Assembly: GCF_001277295.1 (NCBI RefSeq)
Contig: NZ_CP011456.1
Span: 2,728,001 to 2,792,000 of the forward strand
Direction of reading: 5' to 3'
Source of the DNA: Anabaena sp. WA102
GTDB lineage: Bacteria > Cyanobacteriota > Cyanobacteriia > Cyanobacteriales > Nostocaceae
Length of the DNA: 64,000 nt
Shown here piece after piece: positions 1 to 8,067 of this stretch; within the stretch, counting starts at the first letter, position 1; each line of letters begins with the position of its first letter. Below the pieces are notes generated by a model, which searched no databases, had not been told where the DNA came from, and was given only the letters and a program-made list of their open reading frames with translations. The position numbers were made by a program, and so were the translations under genes.

Positions 1-297
1 GGCATAGTAGCATGGGAGAAGTCGGTAGATGAATCTGTAGGCTGGGAGGCGCAAGTATTAACTAATCATCTGGATATCATTAATGCGATCGCTTTTGCAC
101 CCCAAAGTTTTATTCTCGCTTCTGCTGGTGCTGACGGTTGGCTATGTTTGTGGAATGAAAACAAAGAAGTTTCACAGATTTTTACTGACACTGAAGCCGG
201 TTTTTCTACTCTATCTTGGCATCCCCAAGGACAATTATTAGCCGCTGGTGGTGAACAAGGTGAATTAATAATTTGGTCAATTTCTGGCGAAAATTAA
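1..297 (+). CDS. WD40 repeat protein, 3' end only
   Basis: Frame 1 is open from the window edge to TAA at 295-297 and gives about 98 residues. Two WD40-type blades are visible: an IAFAP...LASAGADGWLCLWN block and an LSWHPQG...LAAGGEQGELIIWS block, each ending in the W-x-x-tail of a propeller strand. WD40 propellers are scaffolds for protein-protein contacts; no specific role can be given from the tail. The 5' end lies outside the window, so the domain order upstream is unknown. Confidence 0.85.
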   Translation, partial: GIVAWEKSVDESVGWEAQVLTNHLDIINAIAFAPQSFILASAGADGWLCLWNENKEVSQIFTDTEAGFSTLSWHPQGQLLAAGGEQGELIIWSISGEN

Positions 298-316
298 AAT
301 TAATTGGTTTACATTT

Positions 317-380
317 GGATGTGGGGGTAGCGCCCCCGTGCCTACCCCGGTATTTGGGGCAACCACAGGGGGTTTAGGTA
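317..380. repeat. Dispersed GC-rich repeat G, copy 1
   Basis: A block containing GGGGGTAGCGCCCCCGTGCC and a following CCCCGGTATTTGGGGC palindrome. It recurs in opposite orientation at about 48960-49045. It fills most of the gap between the WD40 gene and the 3' end of ndhD and could fold as tandem hairpins in transcripts of either gene. Confidence 0.75.
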
Positions 381-408
381 TCAAACCCACCCCAGTTGTA
401 ATTACAAA

Positions 409-1986
409 TTAATTACCAATTATCGGCGCACTCAAAGAGACATTTTGTACTGCTTTGGTTGCGGCTAAGGTTGGTACAGAATCACGCAATCTTGCTGTTA
501 ATTGTACAGTTGTAGCGTCGTACATTTGGGTTAGCAATTTGGGATAAAAACCAATACCAATAATAGGTATCAACAAACAAGCAATGATAAAGACTTCACG
601 GGGTTCAGCATCTATCAAATTCTGATGAGAAACTAACTCTTCATTTTCTTGTCCGTAGAAAATTTCGCGCAACATTGAAAGGAGATAAATTGGCGTTAAA
701 ATCACACCAACAGCCATCAAGAAAATGACAATGACTTTAAATGTCGAGTTATAAGCATCACTGGTGGCAAAACCGACAAATACCATTAATTCGGCGACAA
801 AACCGCTCATTCCTGGTAATGCTAAAGAAGCCATTGAACAAGTTGTAAACATGGCGAAAATCTTTTGCATTTTTTTGCCGACACCACCCATTTCATCTAA
901 CATGAGGGTGTGTGTGCGATCGTAAGTTGCACCGACTAAAAAGAACAAACTTGCCCCAATTAAGCCGTGAGAAACCATTTGTAAAACTGCGCCACTTAAA
1001 CCCAAGTCGGTGAAAGAGGCAATCCCAATGAGAACAAAGCCCATGTGGGAAATTGAAGAGTAGGCAATTTTCCGTTTTAAATTCCTTTGGGCAAAGGAAG
1101 TTAGGGCAGCGTAGATGATATTTACTACCCCCAAAACCACTAACACTGGTGCAACGTAAGCGTGGGCATCGGGTAGCATTTGGGCATTCATGCGAATTAA
1201 GGCATAACCACCCATTTTTAACAAAATACCTGCTAGTAACATATGCACGGGGGCTGTAGCCTCACCGTGAGCATCTGGTAGCCAGGTATGGAGGGGGATA
1301 ATGGGCAGCTTGACAGCGTAGGCAATCAGGAAGCCAGCGTAGAGTAAAAGTTGTAAATTGAGTCCAAAATCTTTTAAGGCGAGCGATCGCATATCGAATG
1401 TCACTGTATCGCCATAAAACCCCATTGTCAAGGAAGACAGCAAAATAAACAGCGAACCACCAGCGGTGTACAAAATAAATTTAGTCGCTGCATACTGGCG
1501 CTTTTTCCCTCCCCAAATTGACAAAAGGAAGTATATGGGGACAAGTTCCAGTTCCCACACCAGGAAAAATAACAGCATATCCTGGACGGCAAAAACGGCA
1601 ATTTGACCGCCATACATTGCCAAAATTAGGAAATAAAACAATTTCGGCTTTAGTGTTACAGGCCAAGCTGCTAAGATTGCCAGGGTGGTGATGAATCCTG
1701 TTAAGAGAACCAGGGGCATGGATAAGCCATCAACCCCTAAAGACCAATTTAAGCCCAATTGCGGAACCCAGGGATAACTTTCCACCAGTTGCAAATCGGG
1801 ATTAGAGAAATCGTATCCAGTATAAAAAGCACAGACAATGAGGACAAAATCTATCAACCCGACAATGAGAGAATACCAGCGCACGGTTTTTCCATCTTTA
1901 TCTGGGATAATGGGAAGGAGTAGTGATGCGGCTATGGGAAATAAAATAATCGTCGTCAGCCACGGGAAATTAGCTATATTCATCAC
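409..1986 (-). CDS. ndhD: NAD(P)H-quinone oxidoreductase chain 4 (NdhD)
   Basis: A 525-residue, highly hydrophobic protein with about 14 predicted membrane helices and the proton-translocating antiporter core (Proton_antipo_M). The conserved motor-subunit signatures are visible: WELELVPIYFL around residue 145, LHTWLPDAHGEATAP around 235 with its helix-breaking Pro/His, and KRKIAYSSISHMG around 305. It belongs to the proton-pumping arm of cyanobacterial NDH-1 in the thylakoid membrane (respiration, cyclic electron flow). The N-terminus MMNIANFPW leaves two adjacent ATG choices. Sequence resembles the NdhD1 type, but D1 versus D2 is not settled by eye. No other ndh genes are adjacent. Confidence 0.95.
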   Translation of the reverse strand: MMNIANFPWLTTIILFPIAASLLLPIIPDKDGKTVRWYSLIVGLIDFVLIVCAFYTGYDFSNPDLQLVESYPWVPQLGLNWSLGVDGLSMPLVLLTGFITTLAILAAWPVTLKPKLFYFLILAMYGGQIAVFAVQDMLLFFLVWELELVPIYFLLSIWGGKKRQYAATKFILYTAGGSLFILLSSLTMGFYGDTVTFDMRSLALKDFGLNLQLLLYAGFLIAYAVKLPIIPLHTWLPDAHGEATAPVHMLLAGILLKMGGYALIRMNAQMLPDAHAYVAPVLVVLGVVNIIYAALTSFAQRNLKRKIAYSSISHMGFVLIGIASFTDLGLSGAVLQMVSHGLIGASLFFLVGATYDRTHTLMLDEMGGVGKKMQKIFAMFTTCSMASLALPGMSGFVAELMVFVGFATSDAYNSTFKVIVIFLMAVGVILTPIYLLSMLREIFYGQENEELVSHQNLIDAEPREVFIIACLLIPIIGIGFYPKLLTQMYDATTVQLTARLRDSVPTLAATKAVQNVSLSAPIIGN

Positions 1987-2117
1987 AATTAATCTGCTAT
2001 TAAAATCATGTTTGGCAGCAAGTTAGTATCTAATAAGTTCTAAATTACCTTAAATCAAGGATTACAGCCACAAGGTTAACATAGATGCTCAATTTAAGTT
2101 AATTTTTGATAAAAGAA

Positions 2118-2924
2118 TTAACCAAATTTACCGTTAATGTAAGCTTTGGTGTCTTCCTGTTGAGGATCACTGAAAATCATCTCAGTTGAGTTGTACTCTA
2201 CTAAGTAGCCACTACGTCCACCTGTTTCGGAAGCTTTAACGTTAAAAAACGCGGTTTTATCAGATACTCGTGATGCTTGGTGCATATTGTGGGTGACAAT
2301 GACGATGGTATATTGTTCTTTGAGTTCGTGAATTAGTTCTTCTATCCGTGCAGTAGAGATAGGATCAAGGGCAGAACATGGTTCATCCATCAGGATAACT
2401 TCTGGTTGCACAGCGATCGCCCGCGCAATACATAAACGCTGTTGTTGTCCACCGGATAAGGATAAACCATTTTGTCGCAATTTATCCTTGACTTCATCCC
2501 ACAAAGCTGCTTGTCGCAAACTCCGTTCCACCAATTCATTCATATCACCTCTGTAGCCATTGATTCTCGCACCAAAGGCAATATTTTCATAAATTGACTT
2601 GGGGAAGGGGTTGGGTTTTTGAAATACCATACCAATGCGTCTTCGCACTTCTACAGGATCAATATTCTGTGCATAGATATTTTTGTCGTAGAAATAAACT
2701 TTACCTTCGGGTCTAAATGAGTCAATTAAATCATTTAGCCGATTATAACATCGCAATAAGGTAGTTTTACCACAACCGGAAGGACCGATAAAAGCGGTGA
2801 CTCGATTTTTAGGAATATCTAACCAAACATTTTGTAAAGCCAAAAAATTGCCATAATAGATATTTAAGTTTTCTGTGCGTAAAACCGATTCAGTTCCATT
2901 AATTGTGCTAATGATAGTATTCAT
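2118..2924 (-). CDS. pstB: Phosphate ABC transporter ATP-binding protein PstB
   Basis: 268 residues, standard PstB length. Walker A GPSGCGKTT (about residue 48), Q-loop GMVFQKPNPFP, signature LSGGQQQR, Walker B VILMDEP and the switch His in VTHNMHQA are all present. The KPNPFP stretch after the Q-loop is characteristic of PstB. It is the cytoplasmic ATPase energising phosphate import through PstA/PstC. It is the last gene of a minus-strand pstS-pstC-pstA-pstB run, 38 bp after pstA. Confidence 0.97.
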   Translation of the reverse strand: MNTIISTINGTESVLRTENLNIYYGNFLALQNVWLDIPKNRVTAFIGPSGCGKTTLLRCYNRLNDLIDSFRPEGKVYFYDKNIYAQNIDPVEVRRRIGMVFQKPNPFPKSIYENIAFGARINGYRGDMNELVERSLRQAALWDEVKDKLRQNGLSLSGGQQQRLCIARAIAVQPEVILMDEPCSALDPISTARIEELIHELKEQYTIVIVTHNMHQASRVSDKTAFFNVKASETGGRSGYLVEYNSTEMIFSDPQQEDTKAYINGKFG

Positions 2925-2962
2925 AAAATCGGGCTTGATGAAAAAGTTTTTTTTGGTGATAG

Positions 2963-3850
2963 CTAAATTAAATCTTTTTTTCTAGTAACCCAGCGAGCAA
3001 TAATACTAGTAATTAAAACCATGAATACAAGAATTAAAGACGCAGCCCAAGCTAAAGATTGCCAAGTTTGATAGGGAGAAGTGGCAAAATTGTATACTAA
3101 AACTGCTAGAGAAGCAGTTGGTTTGAGGATACTATCTGGCCAAAAAGAAGAAAAAAGAGCCGTAAATATTAATGGTGCAGTTTCTCCAGCCGCACGAGCG
3201 ATCGCTAAAATAGAACCAGTGACAATTGCAGGTAATGCAGTTGGTAATACCACCAAGATCACAGTTTGCAAATTAGTGCTTCCTAGTCCAATAGATGCTT
3301 GCCGTAAATCTTGAGACACTAATTGCAACGCCTCGTCTGTAGTTCGCACAATAATCGGTAACATCAAAATTGCTAGGGCGACTCCACCACCCAGGGCTGA
3401 GTAAGAACCTAAATTCAGCTTTACCAAGGTTAAAACCACAATTCCATAGGCAAATACCCCAGCAATGATCGAGGGAACTCCACTGAGAACATTAGTAGCG
3501 AAACGTATCCATCTGGCAATTCTTCGAGAACTAAACTCACTTAAATGAATTGCCGCCAACACACCAACAGGAACACTAATTATAGCAGCTATTCCTACCA
3601 TTAATAATGTTCCCAAAATGGCATTTCCAAAACCGCCATTTTTACCAAAGGGAGGAGGGGGCAACTGTGTAAAAACATTGATATCTAAACTACTAAACCC
3701 TCTGATTACTACATAATAAAGCACTGCCAATAAAGGAATCAGTGCCAAAACTCCACAGACAAAAGCTAATCCAGTCATGACCATATTAACCAATGTTCGA
3801 GGAGACGAAAGAGAACGAGTTAGGCCTCCTTGCGGAAACAAAGAATTCAT
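2963..3850 (-). CDS. pstA: Phosphate ABC transporter permease PstA
   Basis: 295 residues with six predicted membrane helices and the binding-protein-dependent permease EAA loop (QDLRQASIGLGSTNLQTVILVVLPTA... around residue 185, then AIARAAGETAPL). It forms the inner-membrane channel with PstC. The upstream gap to pstC is 135 bp and is largely filled by a 66-nt palindromic repeat (3912-3977), so the pst transcript carries a hairpin between pstC and pstA. Confidence 0.96.
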   Translation of the reverse strand: MNSLFPQGGLTRSLSSPRTLVNMVMTGLAFVCGVLALIPLLAVLYYVVIRGFSSLDINVFTQLPPPPFGKNGGFGNAILGTLLMVGIAAIISVPVGVLAAIHLSEFSSRRIARWIRFATNVLSGVPSIIAGVFAYGIVVLTLVKLNLGSYSALGGGVALAILMLPIIVRTTDEALQLVSQDLRQASIGLGSTNLQTVILVVLPTALPAIVTGSILAIARAAGETAPLIFTALFSSFWPDSILKPTASLAVLVYNFATSPYQTWQSLAWAASLILVFMVLITSIIARWVTRKKDLI

Positions 3851-3911
3851 AATTTAACCAATATAACTTTTACTAATTTCATAAAACACAAAATTATCTG
3901 CGTTTATCCTC

Positions 3912-3977
3912 AGATCCCCGACTTCTTTTATTTATTGTGTCCAGAAACTATAAATTGATGTTAGAAGTCGGGGATCT
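3912..3977. repeat. 66-nt palindromic repeat D, copy 1
   Basis: Inverted arms AGATCCCCGACTTCT and AGAAGTCGGGGATCT enclose an AT-rich loop. The same unit, 65-66 nt, occurs at 15103-15168, 27886-27950 and 44388-44453. Here it sits in the pstC-pstA gap and would form a strong stem-loop in the operon mRNA. Confidence 0.9.
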
Positions 3978-3985
3978 TATGCATT

Positions 3986-4936
3986 CTAAATTCGCTGTAC
4001 TCTTGCCACAATAAAATCCGCCAGAATATTGACGATCATTGTTAAGATAAATAAAACTAAAGCTGCATACATTAAAGCAGCAACTTGCAACCCATTAGCT
4101 TCAGCAAATTGATTTGCCAATAAAGAAGAAATCGTATTTGATGGTGCTAAGAAAGAGATATTAATATTATTAGCATTACCTATTAACATTGTCACAGCCA
4201 TTGTTTCACCCATTGCCCTCCCAAGTGCCAACATTACTGCACTGACAATGCCAGAAAAGGCAGCAGGGATAATAACTTGAAAAATGGTTTCCCAACGGGT
4301 TGCACCTATTCCTAGAGCGGCTTGACGCAAACTTGAAGGTACAGAAATCAAGGCATCACGAGAGATAGCCGTGATAATTGGCAAAATCATAATTGCTAAT
4401 ATTACTCCTGCTGGTAACATCCCTGGTCCAGTGGGTGCAGAACTAAAAATTGGCAACCAGCCTAGATAAGTATGTAGCCATGTGCCTAGATTTTTTAACA
4501 CAGGGATTAACACAAAAATTCCCCAGACTCCATAAACAACACTGGGAATAGCCGCTAGGAGTTCTACTAAAAATACCAGAACTAAATTTACCTGGGGGGG
4601 GAGGAAATTCTCACTCAATAAAATTGCTGTTCCTACACCAATAGGGAGGGCTAAAATCAGTCCAATTAAAGAACTGATGAGAGTTCCGTAAATTGCTGGG
4701 AGTACCCCATATTCATTATTAACAGGATTCCAATTGCTGCTAACAAGGAAATTAATTCCAAATTTTTGGATAGCTGGCCAAGCACTAATAGTAATTTGCA
4801 AGGTAATCCATAATAGAATAGCAGCGATCGCTAGGGCAAAAATTCGAGTGATGCAAATAAAACTCCGATCTAGATTTCTATCTATTTCTGAACGGTTTTT
4901 CGTAGTTAATGGATCTTCTTGAAAACTTGTAGTCAT
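3986..4936 (-). CDS. pstC: Phosphate ABC transporter permease PstC
   Basis: 316 residues from the ATG at 4934-4936 (MTTSFQEDPLT), preceded by AGGAAA. The frame stays open further upstream, but that part crosses a repeat and the 3' end of pstS, so the internal ATG is preferred. Six membrane helices and the permease loop SSLRQAALGIGATRWETIF followed by ALGRAMGETMAV identify PstC. It pairs with PstA as the phosphate channel in the plasma membrane. Confidence 0.95.
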   Translation of the reverse strand: MTTSFQEDPLTTKNRSEIDRNLDRSFICITRIFALAIAAILLWITLQITISAWPAIQKFGINFLVSSNWNPVNNEYGVLPAIYGTLISSLIGLILALPIGVGTAILLSENFLPPQVNLVLVFLVELLAAIPSVVYGVWGIFVLIPVLKNLGTWLHTYLGWLPIFSSAPTGPGMLPAGVILAIMILPIITAISRDALISVPSSLRQAALGIGATRWETIFQVIIPAAFSGIVSAVMLALGRAMGETMAVTMLIGNANNINISFLAPSNTISSLLANQFAEANGLQVAALMYAALVLFILTMIVNILADFIVARVQRI

Positions 4937-4969
4937 TTTCCTGACTCCTGACTCTTGACTCCTGACAGA

Positions 4970-4991
4970 GGGCGCAGGCCCTGCGCCCCTA
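4970..4991. repeat. GGGCGCAGGCCCTGCGCCCC-type palindrome F, copy 1
   Basis: Short GC-rich palindrome (GGGCGCAGGCCCTGCGCCCC). Related copies occur near 22400, 22470, 28841-28862, 34393-34415 and 49511-49532, often next to CTCCTGACTCCT text. This copy lies between pstS and pstC and its edge supplies the TAG stop of pstS (4989-4991). Confidence 0.85.
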
Positions 4992-6143
4992 CCTCTTACC
5001 TTGAGAATTAGCACCAACAGAAATATGATAATCAGGACTAATTTGATCAGCCGCTGCTGCGACTTTAGCAATTACATTGGCTGGTAAAGGTACATATCCT
5101 AATTCACTAGCTATCTTTTGTCCATCAGTTAAAGCATACTCAATAGTTGCTTCCATTGCTTTAGCTTTGCGGGTATCAGCATATTTTTTATAGGCGAGAA
5201 TCCAAGTGTAAGTTACTATTGGGTAGGATTCTGCACCTTCAGGATCGGAAATAAAAGCACGAAGATTTTCTGGTAAAGTTACTGATGCTAGAGTTTTAGA
5301 TGCTGATTCTTCAGAAGCTAAAACAAACTGGTTGGATTTATTTTCTAAAGATGCAAATTTGAGTTTACTTTCCTTAGCATAGCCATATTCTACATAACCA
5401 ATAGAACCTTGAGTTTGTTGAATTTGGGCGGTGACACCTTCATTACCTTTAGCACCAACTCCTATCGGCCATTTTACACTTTTACCTTCACCTACCTGAG
5501 TTTTCCATTCTGGACTAATGGTACTAAGATGTTTGGTGAAAACGCCCGTAGTTCCACTACCATCAGCGCGATAAATAACTTTGATTTCCTCTTTTGGTAA
5601 TTTTACATCAGGATTGATTTTAGCGATCGCCGGATCATCCCAAAATTTAATTTTACCTAACAAAATATCCGTGTAAACTGCTCGTGATAACTGGAGTTGA
5701 GGAACTTCTGGCAAATTATAAGCTAGGACAATACTACCAGCAGTTAGAGGTAATAGTAGCACACCTTTTTCCGCCGGAACTTTGTTAATTTCTTCATCCT
5801 TCATCGCTACATCACTAGCACCAAAGTCTAATGTTCCTTGGGTAAACTGCTCAACACCCGCACCACTACCCACAGACTGATAATTAACTTTTAAATTGGG
5901 ATATTTTTTGTTTAACTCTGTAAACCAAGTTTGATAAAGTGGTGCAGGAAAAGAAGCACCCGCGCCTATTAATTCTACATTACCTCCTAAATCTAGTTTC
6001 TGAGAATTGGCAGTAGTTGTATTTGTCGTTTTACCAGGAGACTCACTTATAATTGGATTCTTTGAGTTAGTTTCTCCACAAGCTGATAGACTAATTACTA
6101 CTGTTAATAGAGATATTGCAACTATCAGGCGATGATTTTTCAT
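4989..6143 (-). CDS. pstS: Phosphate-binding lipoprotein PstS
   Basis: 384 residues from ATG 6141-6143 (MKNHRLIVAI...), chosen because it starts a lipoprotein signal peptide with lipobox LSAC at about residue 20; the open frame upstream adds an unlikely charged leader. PstS-family features are the LIGAGASFPAPLYQTW start of the mature domain, YQSVGSGAGVEQF, and YRADGSGTTGVFTKHL, which contribute phosphate ligands. It captures phosphate outside the plasma membrane and delivers it to PstCA. First gene of the operon. The last residues (GKR) and the stop lie at the junction with a palindromic repeat, so the C-terminus may have been altered by that insertion. Confidence 0.95.
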   Translation of the reverse strand: MKNHRLIVAISLLTVVISLSACGETNSKNPIISESPGKTTNTTTANSQKLDLGGNVELIGAGASFPAPLYQTWFTELNKKYPNLKVNYQSVGSGAGVEQFTQGTLDFGASDVAMKDEEINKVPAEKGVLLLPLTAGSIVLAYNLPEVPQLQLSRAVYTDILLGKIKFWDDPAIAKINPDVKLPKEEIKVIYRADGSGTTGVFTKHLSTISPEWKTQVGEGKSVKWPIGVGAKGNEGVTAQIQQTQGSIGYVEYGYAKESKLKFASLENKSNQFVLASEESASKTLASVTLPENLRAFISDPEGAESYPIVTYTWILAYKKYADTRKAKAMEATIEYALTDGQKIASELGYVPLPANVIAKVAAAADQISPDYHISVGANSQGKR

Positions 6144-6331
6144 GAAACTGATTTTAAGTAGAGCAATCCTATTTGAGTTGAATTTACTAAAATCTTTTTT
6201 TTCCTCTGCTTCTTGCTCCCCCAACTTACTCCTGAAACCATTGATTTATAAAGGCTTGAGTTGATCAAGCCTCCAGTTCGGGTCAGTGCGTCTGGGATTT
6301 CATTATATTCACTGAAAACTTGTCAAACATC

Positions 6332-6361
6332 CTCTTAAAGATAGGTTGATTATCCATTAAG
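6332..6361 (-). promoter_or_regulatory. Candidate Pho box upstream of pstS
   Basis: On the minus strand three 8-mers with 3-bp spacers are seen about 190 bp upstream of the pstS ATG: CTTAATGG, ATCAACCT, TTTAAGAG (period exactly 11). Cyanobacterial PhoB (SphR) sites are tandem 8-mers of the PyTTAAPyPy(T/A) type with 3-bp spacers. The match is imperfect. Both outer units overlap edges of repeat elements, so chance or repeat origin is possible. Confidence 0.35.
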
Positions 6362-6484
6362 GGAACACCAAAAAATAAATTACCCAATTTCGTGGGATGG
6401 GCATCCTGCCCGTCCTTGATGATTAGCGGGCTTTTCGTCCCGCACCACAAGAAATTTTTGGGTATTTTTTTAATTGGAAGTCCC
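6361..6484. mobile_element. 124-bp MITE-like element A, copy 1
   Basis: Begins GGGAACACCAAAAAATAAAT and ends TTTAATTGGAAGTCCC. The two ends are imperfect inverted repeats (GGGA....CC, then AT-rich, then ACCCAA). Flanked by an exact TAA duplication (6358-6360 and 6485-6487). The core holds a GATGGGCATCCTGCCC-type hairpin. No reading frame. Other copies are at 10487-10608, 16713-16836 and 61614-61736. Confidence 0.85.
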
Positions 6485-6486
6485 TA

Positions 6487-6676
6487 AGTAGGTGAACACA
6501 ATAAAACCAAACTGTGTAAAGAAACGTAAAATCGCTGAAAACGTCTTTACTCTTGCCTATTGCCTATTGCCTCTTGCCTCTTGCCTCTTGCCTATTGCCT
6601 CTTGCCTCTTGCCTCTTGCCTCTTGCCTGTTCCCTTTTCCCTGCCTTCACAGGCAACTTATTCAGCAAACCCTACT
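6487..6676. mobile_element. TA-flanked element C, copy 1 (expanded)
   Basis: Left end AGTAGGTGAACACAATAAAA, right end AGCAAACCCTACT, flanked by TA on both sides. The left 45 bp match the right ends of copies at 10907-11032, 22888-23013 and 61485-61603. The interior has an expanded TTGCCTC/TTGCCTA heptamer tract (about 6554-6630), which makes this copy longer than the usual 119-126 bp. The right end cuts into the hicB-like gene. Confidence 0.7.
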
Positions 6677-6847
6677 TAGGAGAATTTCAATGTATAATTT
6701 TACAATTTCTGTTATATTAGCGATCGCTTCTTCAAAAGTATCTCCTTGAGAAAGACAGCCCTGAAAAAGAGGACAAAAAGCATGATCATTTCCATTTTTC
6801 TCCTTTGCGAGAATGACGGTGTAATTGTAAACTTCTTGACCTTGCAC
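6662..6847 (-). pseudogene. HicB-family antitoxin-like, 3'-truncated by a repeat
   Basis: 61 codons from a GTG start at 6845-6847. The HicB N-terminal pattern is clear: YTVILAKEKNGNDHAFCP, then GCLSQGDTFEEAIANITEIV, then KLYIE. Complete HicB proteins normally continue with a linker and often a DNA-binding domain; here the frame ends within element C (6487-6676), whose end supplies the last few codons (SRVC). No HicA-type toxin is seen next to it. Most likely an inactivated solitary antitoxin gene; expression of a shortened HicB domain cannot be excluded. Confidence 0.6.
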
Positions 6848-6877
6848 CTACTGTTAATTAACCCTTGCGCCTAATCA

Positions 6878-7465
6878 ATGTTTGCTGCCTCGAATCAACT
6901 GCTATGGTCTATGATAGGCTTGCTCCTCACAATGGGTGGTACTTTCCTGGAAGCTTATGGTGTTACCTCACCTTGGAACTGGAGTCAGCACGGAATTCAA
7001 ACCCTTTCACTAGGTGTCAGCTATCAAATTGGTGCAGTCCTACTGGTAGGCTGTTTAGGAGGTCAAAATGCTGGTGCGCTCTCGCAAATTGCCTATTTAG
7101 TCATGGGATTAACCTTATTGCCTGTATTTGCCGAAGGAGGCGGTATCGGTTATGTTAAACTATCTCAGTTTGGCTATTTACTGGGATTTATTCCCGGAGC
7201 TTGGATTTGTGGATATTTAGCCTTTAAAGCTCGACCTCGGCTAGAAACTCTAGCTTTTAGTTGTCTTTGTGGCTTATTCACCGTTCACATCTGCGGTATT
7301 GCTTATTTAATCATCAGTTATATCTTACCCTGGAGAGGAACAGACAATCTATCACTGATTCAAGCTATTCTTAAATACTCCTGCTTTGCACTGCCAGGAC
7401 AACTAGTGGTTGTTTGTGCCGTTACCATAGTAGCTTATGTGCTACGACATATAATGTTTTATTAG
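6878..7465 (+). CDS. bioY: Biotin transporter BioY family
   Basis: 195 residues, about six membrane helices, the usual BioY size. The family signatures are visible: VGCLGGQNAG, EGGGIGYVKLSQFGYLLGFIPGAW around residues 87-112, and a C-terminal ALPGQLVVVC segment. BioY is the substrate-binding membrane subunit for biotin uptake, either alone or with an ECF energising module; no ECF ATPase lies nearby. It starts a plus-strand run bioY-lspA-PBP. The 69-bp gap to lspA contains three tandem TCATTGG heptamers. Confidence 0.9.
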   Translation: MFAASNQLLWSMIGLLLTMGGTFLEAYGVTSPWNWSQHGIQTLSLGVSYQIGAVLLVGCLGGQNAGALSQIAYLVMGLTLLPVFAEGGGIGYVKLSQFGYLLGFIPGAWICGYLAFKARPRLETLAFSCLCGLFTVHICGIAYLIISYILPWRGTDNLSLIQAILKYSCFALPGQLVVVCAVTIVAYVLRHIMFY

Positions 7466-7534
7466 TCATTGGTCATTGGTCATTGGTCAGTAGCAAAGAA
7501 GAACAACTGACAGCTGACACCCGACAAATTTATC

Positions 7535-7996
7535 ATGCGTATAAAAAATCGCTTCTTCTGGATTGCCGCTCTGATAGCATTTCTATTAGACCAACTGACA
7601 AAATACTGGGTAGTGAAGACCTTTAACCCAGGACAAACACTACCACTGTTGAGCGGGATATTTCATTTTACCTATGTTACTAATACAGGTGCAGCCTTTA
7701 GTTTATTAAGTGACAAAGTAGAATGGTTACGCTGGCTATCTTTAGGTGTCAGTTTGGTATTGATAACCATTGCATTATTTGGACCATTGTTAAGTTTTTG
7801 GGAGCAAATGGGTTATGGTTTGATTTTAGGGGGAGCAATGGGCAATGGTATTGATAGATTTATACTAGGGTATGTCATTGACTTTCTTGATTTTCGGTTA
7901 ATTAATTTTGCCGTGTTTAATATGGCTGATTCTTTTATTAGTATTGGTATAGTCTGCTTGTTAATTGCCTCATGGAAAAAAACACCAAGTAATTAA
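7535..7996 (+). CDS. lspA: Lipoprotein signal peptidase (signal peptidase II)
   Basis: 153 residues with four membrane helices. The LspA catalytic region is intact: GNGIDRF followed by GYVIDFLDF and FNMADSFI, carrying the two catalytic aspartates (in VIDF and NMAD). N-terminal DQLTKYW and VTNTGAAFS motifs are also present. The enzyme cleaves signal peptides from diacylglyceryl-modified prolipoproteins in the plasma membrane; PstS and the NatF-like protein in this window are such substrates. Confidence 0.96.
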   Translation: MRIKNRFFWIAALIAFLLDQLTKYWVVKTFNPGQTLPLLSGIFHFTYVTNTGAAFSLLSDKVEWLRWLSLGVSLVLITIALFGPLLSFWEQMGYGLILGGAMGNGIDRFILGYVIDFLDFRLINFAVFNMADSFISIGIVCLLIASWKKTPSN

Positions 7997-8067
7997 AAAA
8001 TTTAATTCTTCTTTTGGAAATTCCCCTACTTTCCCGTTAATTTTTAACTTTTAACTTGCAATTGTTT

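Noticed and set aside
4937..5071. 45-residue N-terminal extension of PstC
   Set aside because: It would be encoded by palindrome F and the 3' end of pstS; ATG 4934-4936 has a good ribosome site and family-like start.
6492..6749. 85-codon plus-strand frame of LPLASCLLP repeats
   Set aside because: It is made entirely of the TTGCCTC heptamer tract of element C and overlaps the hicB-like gene in antisense.
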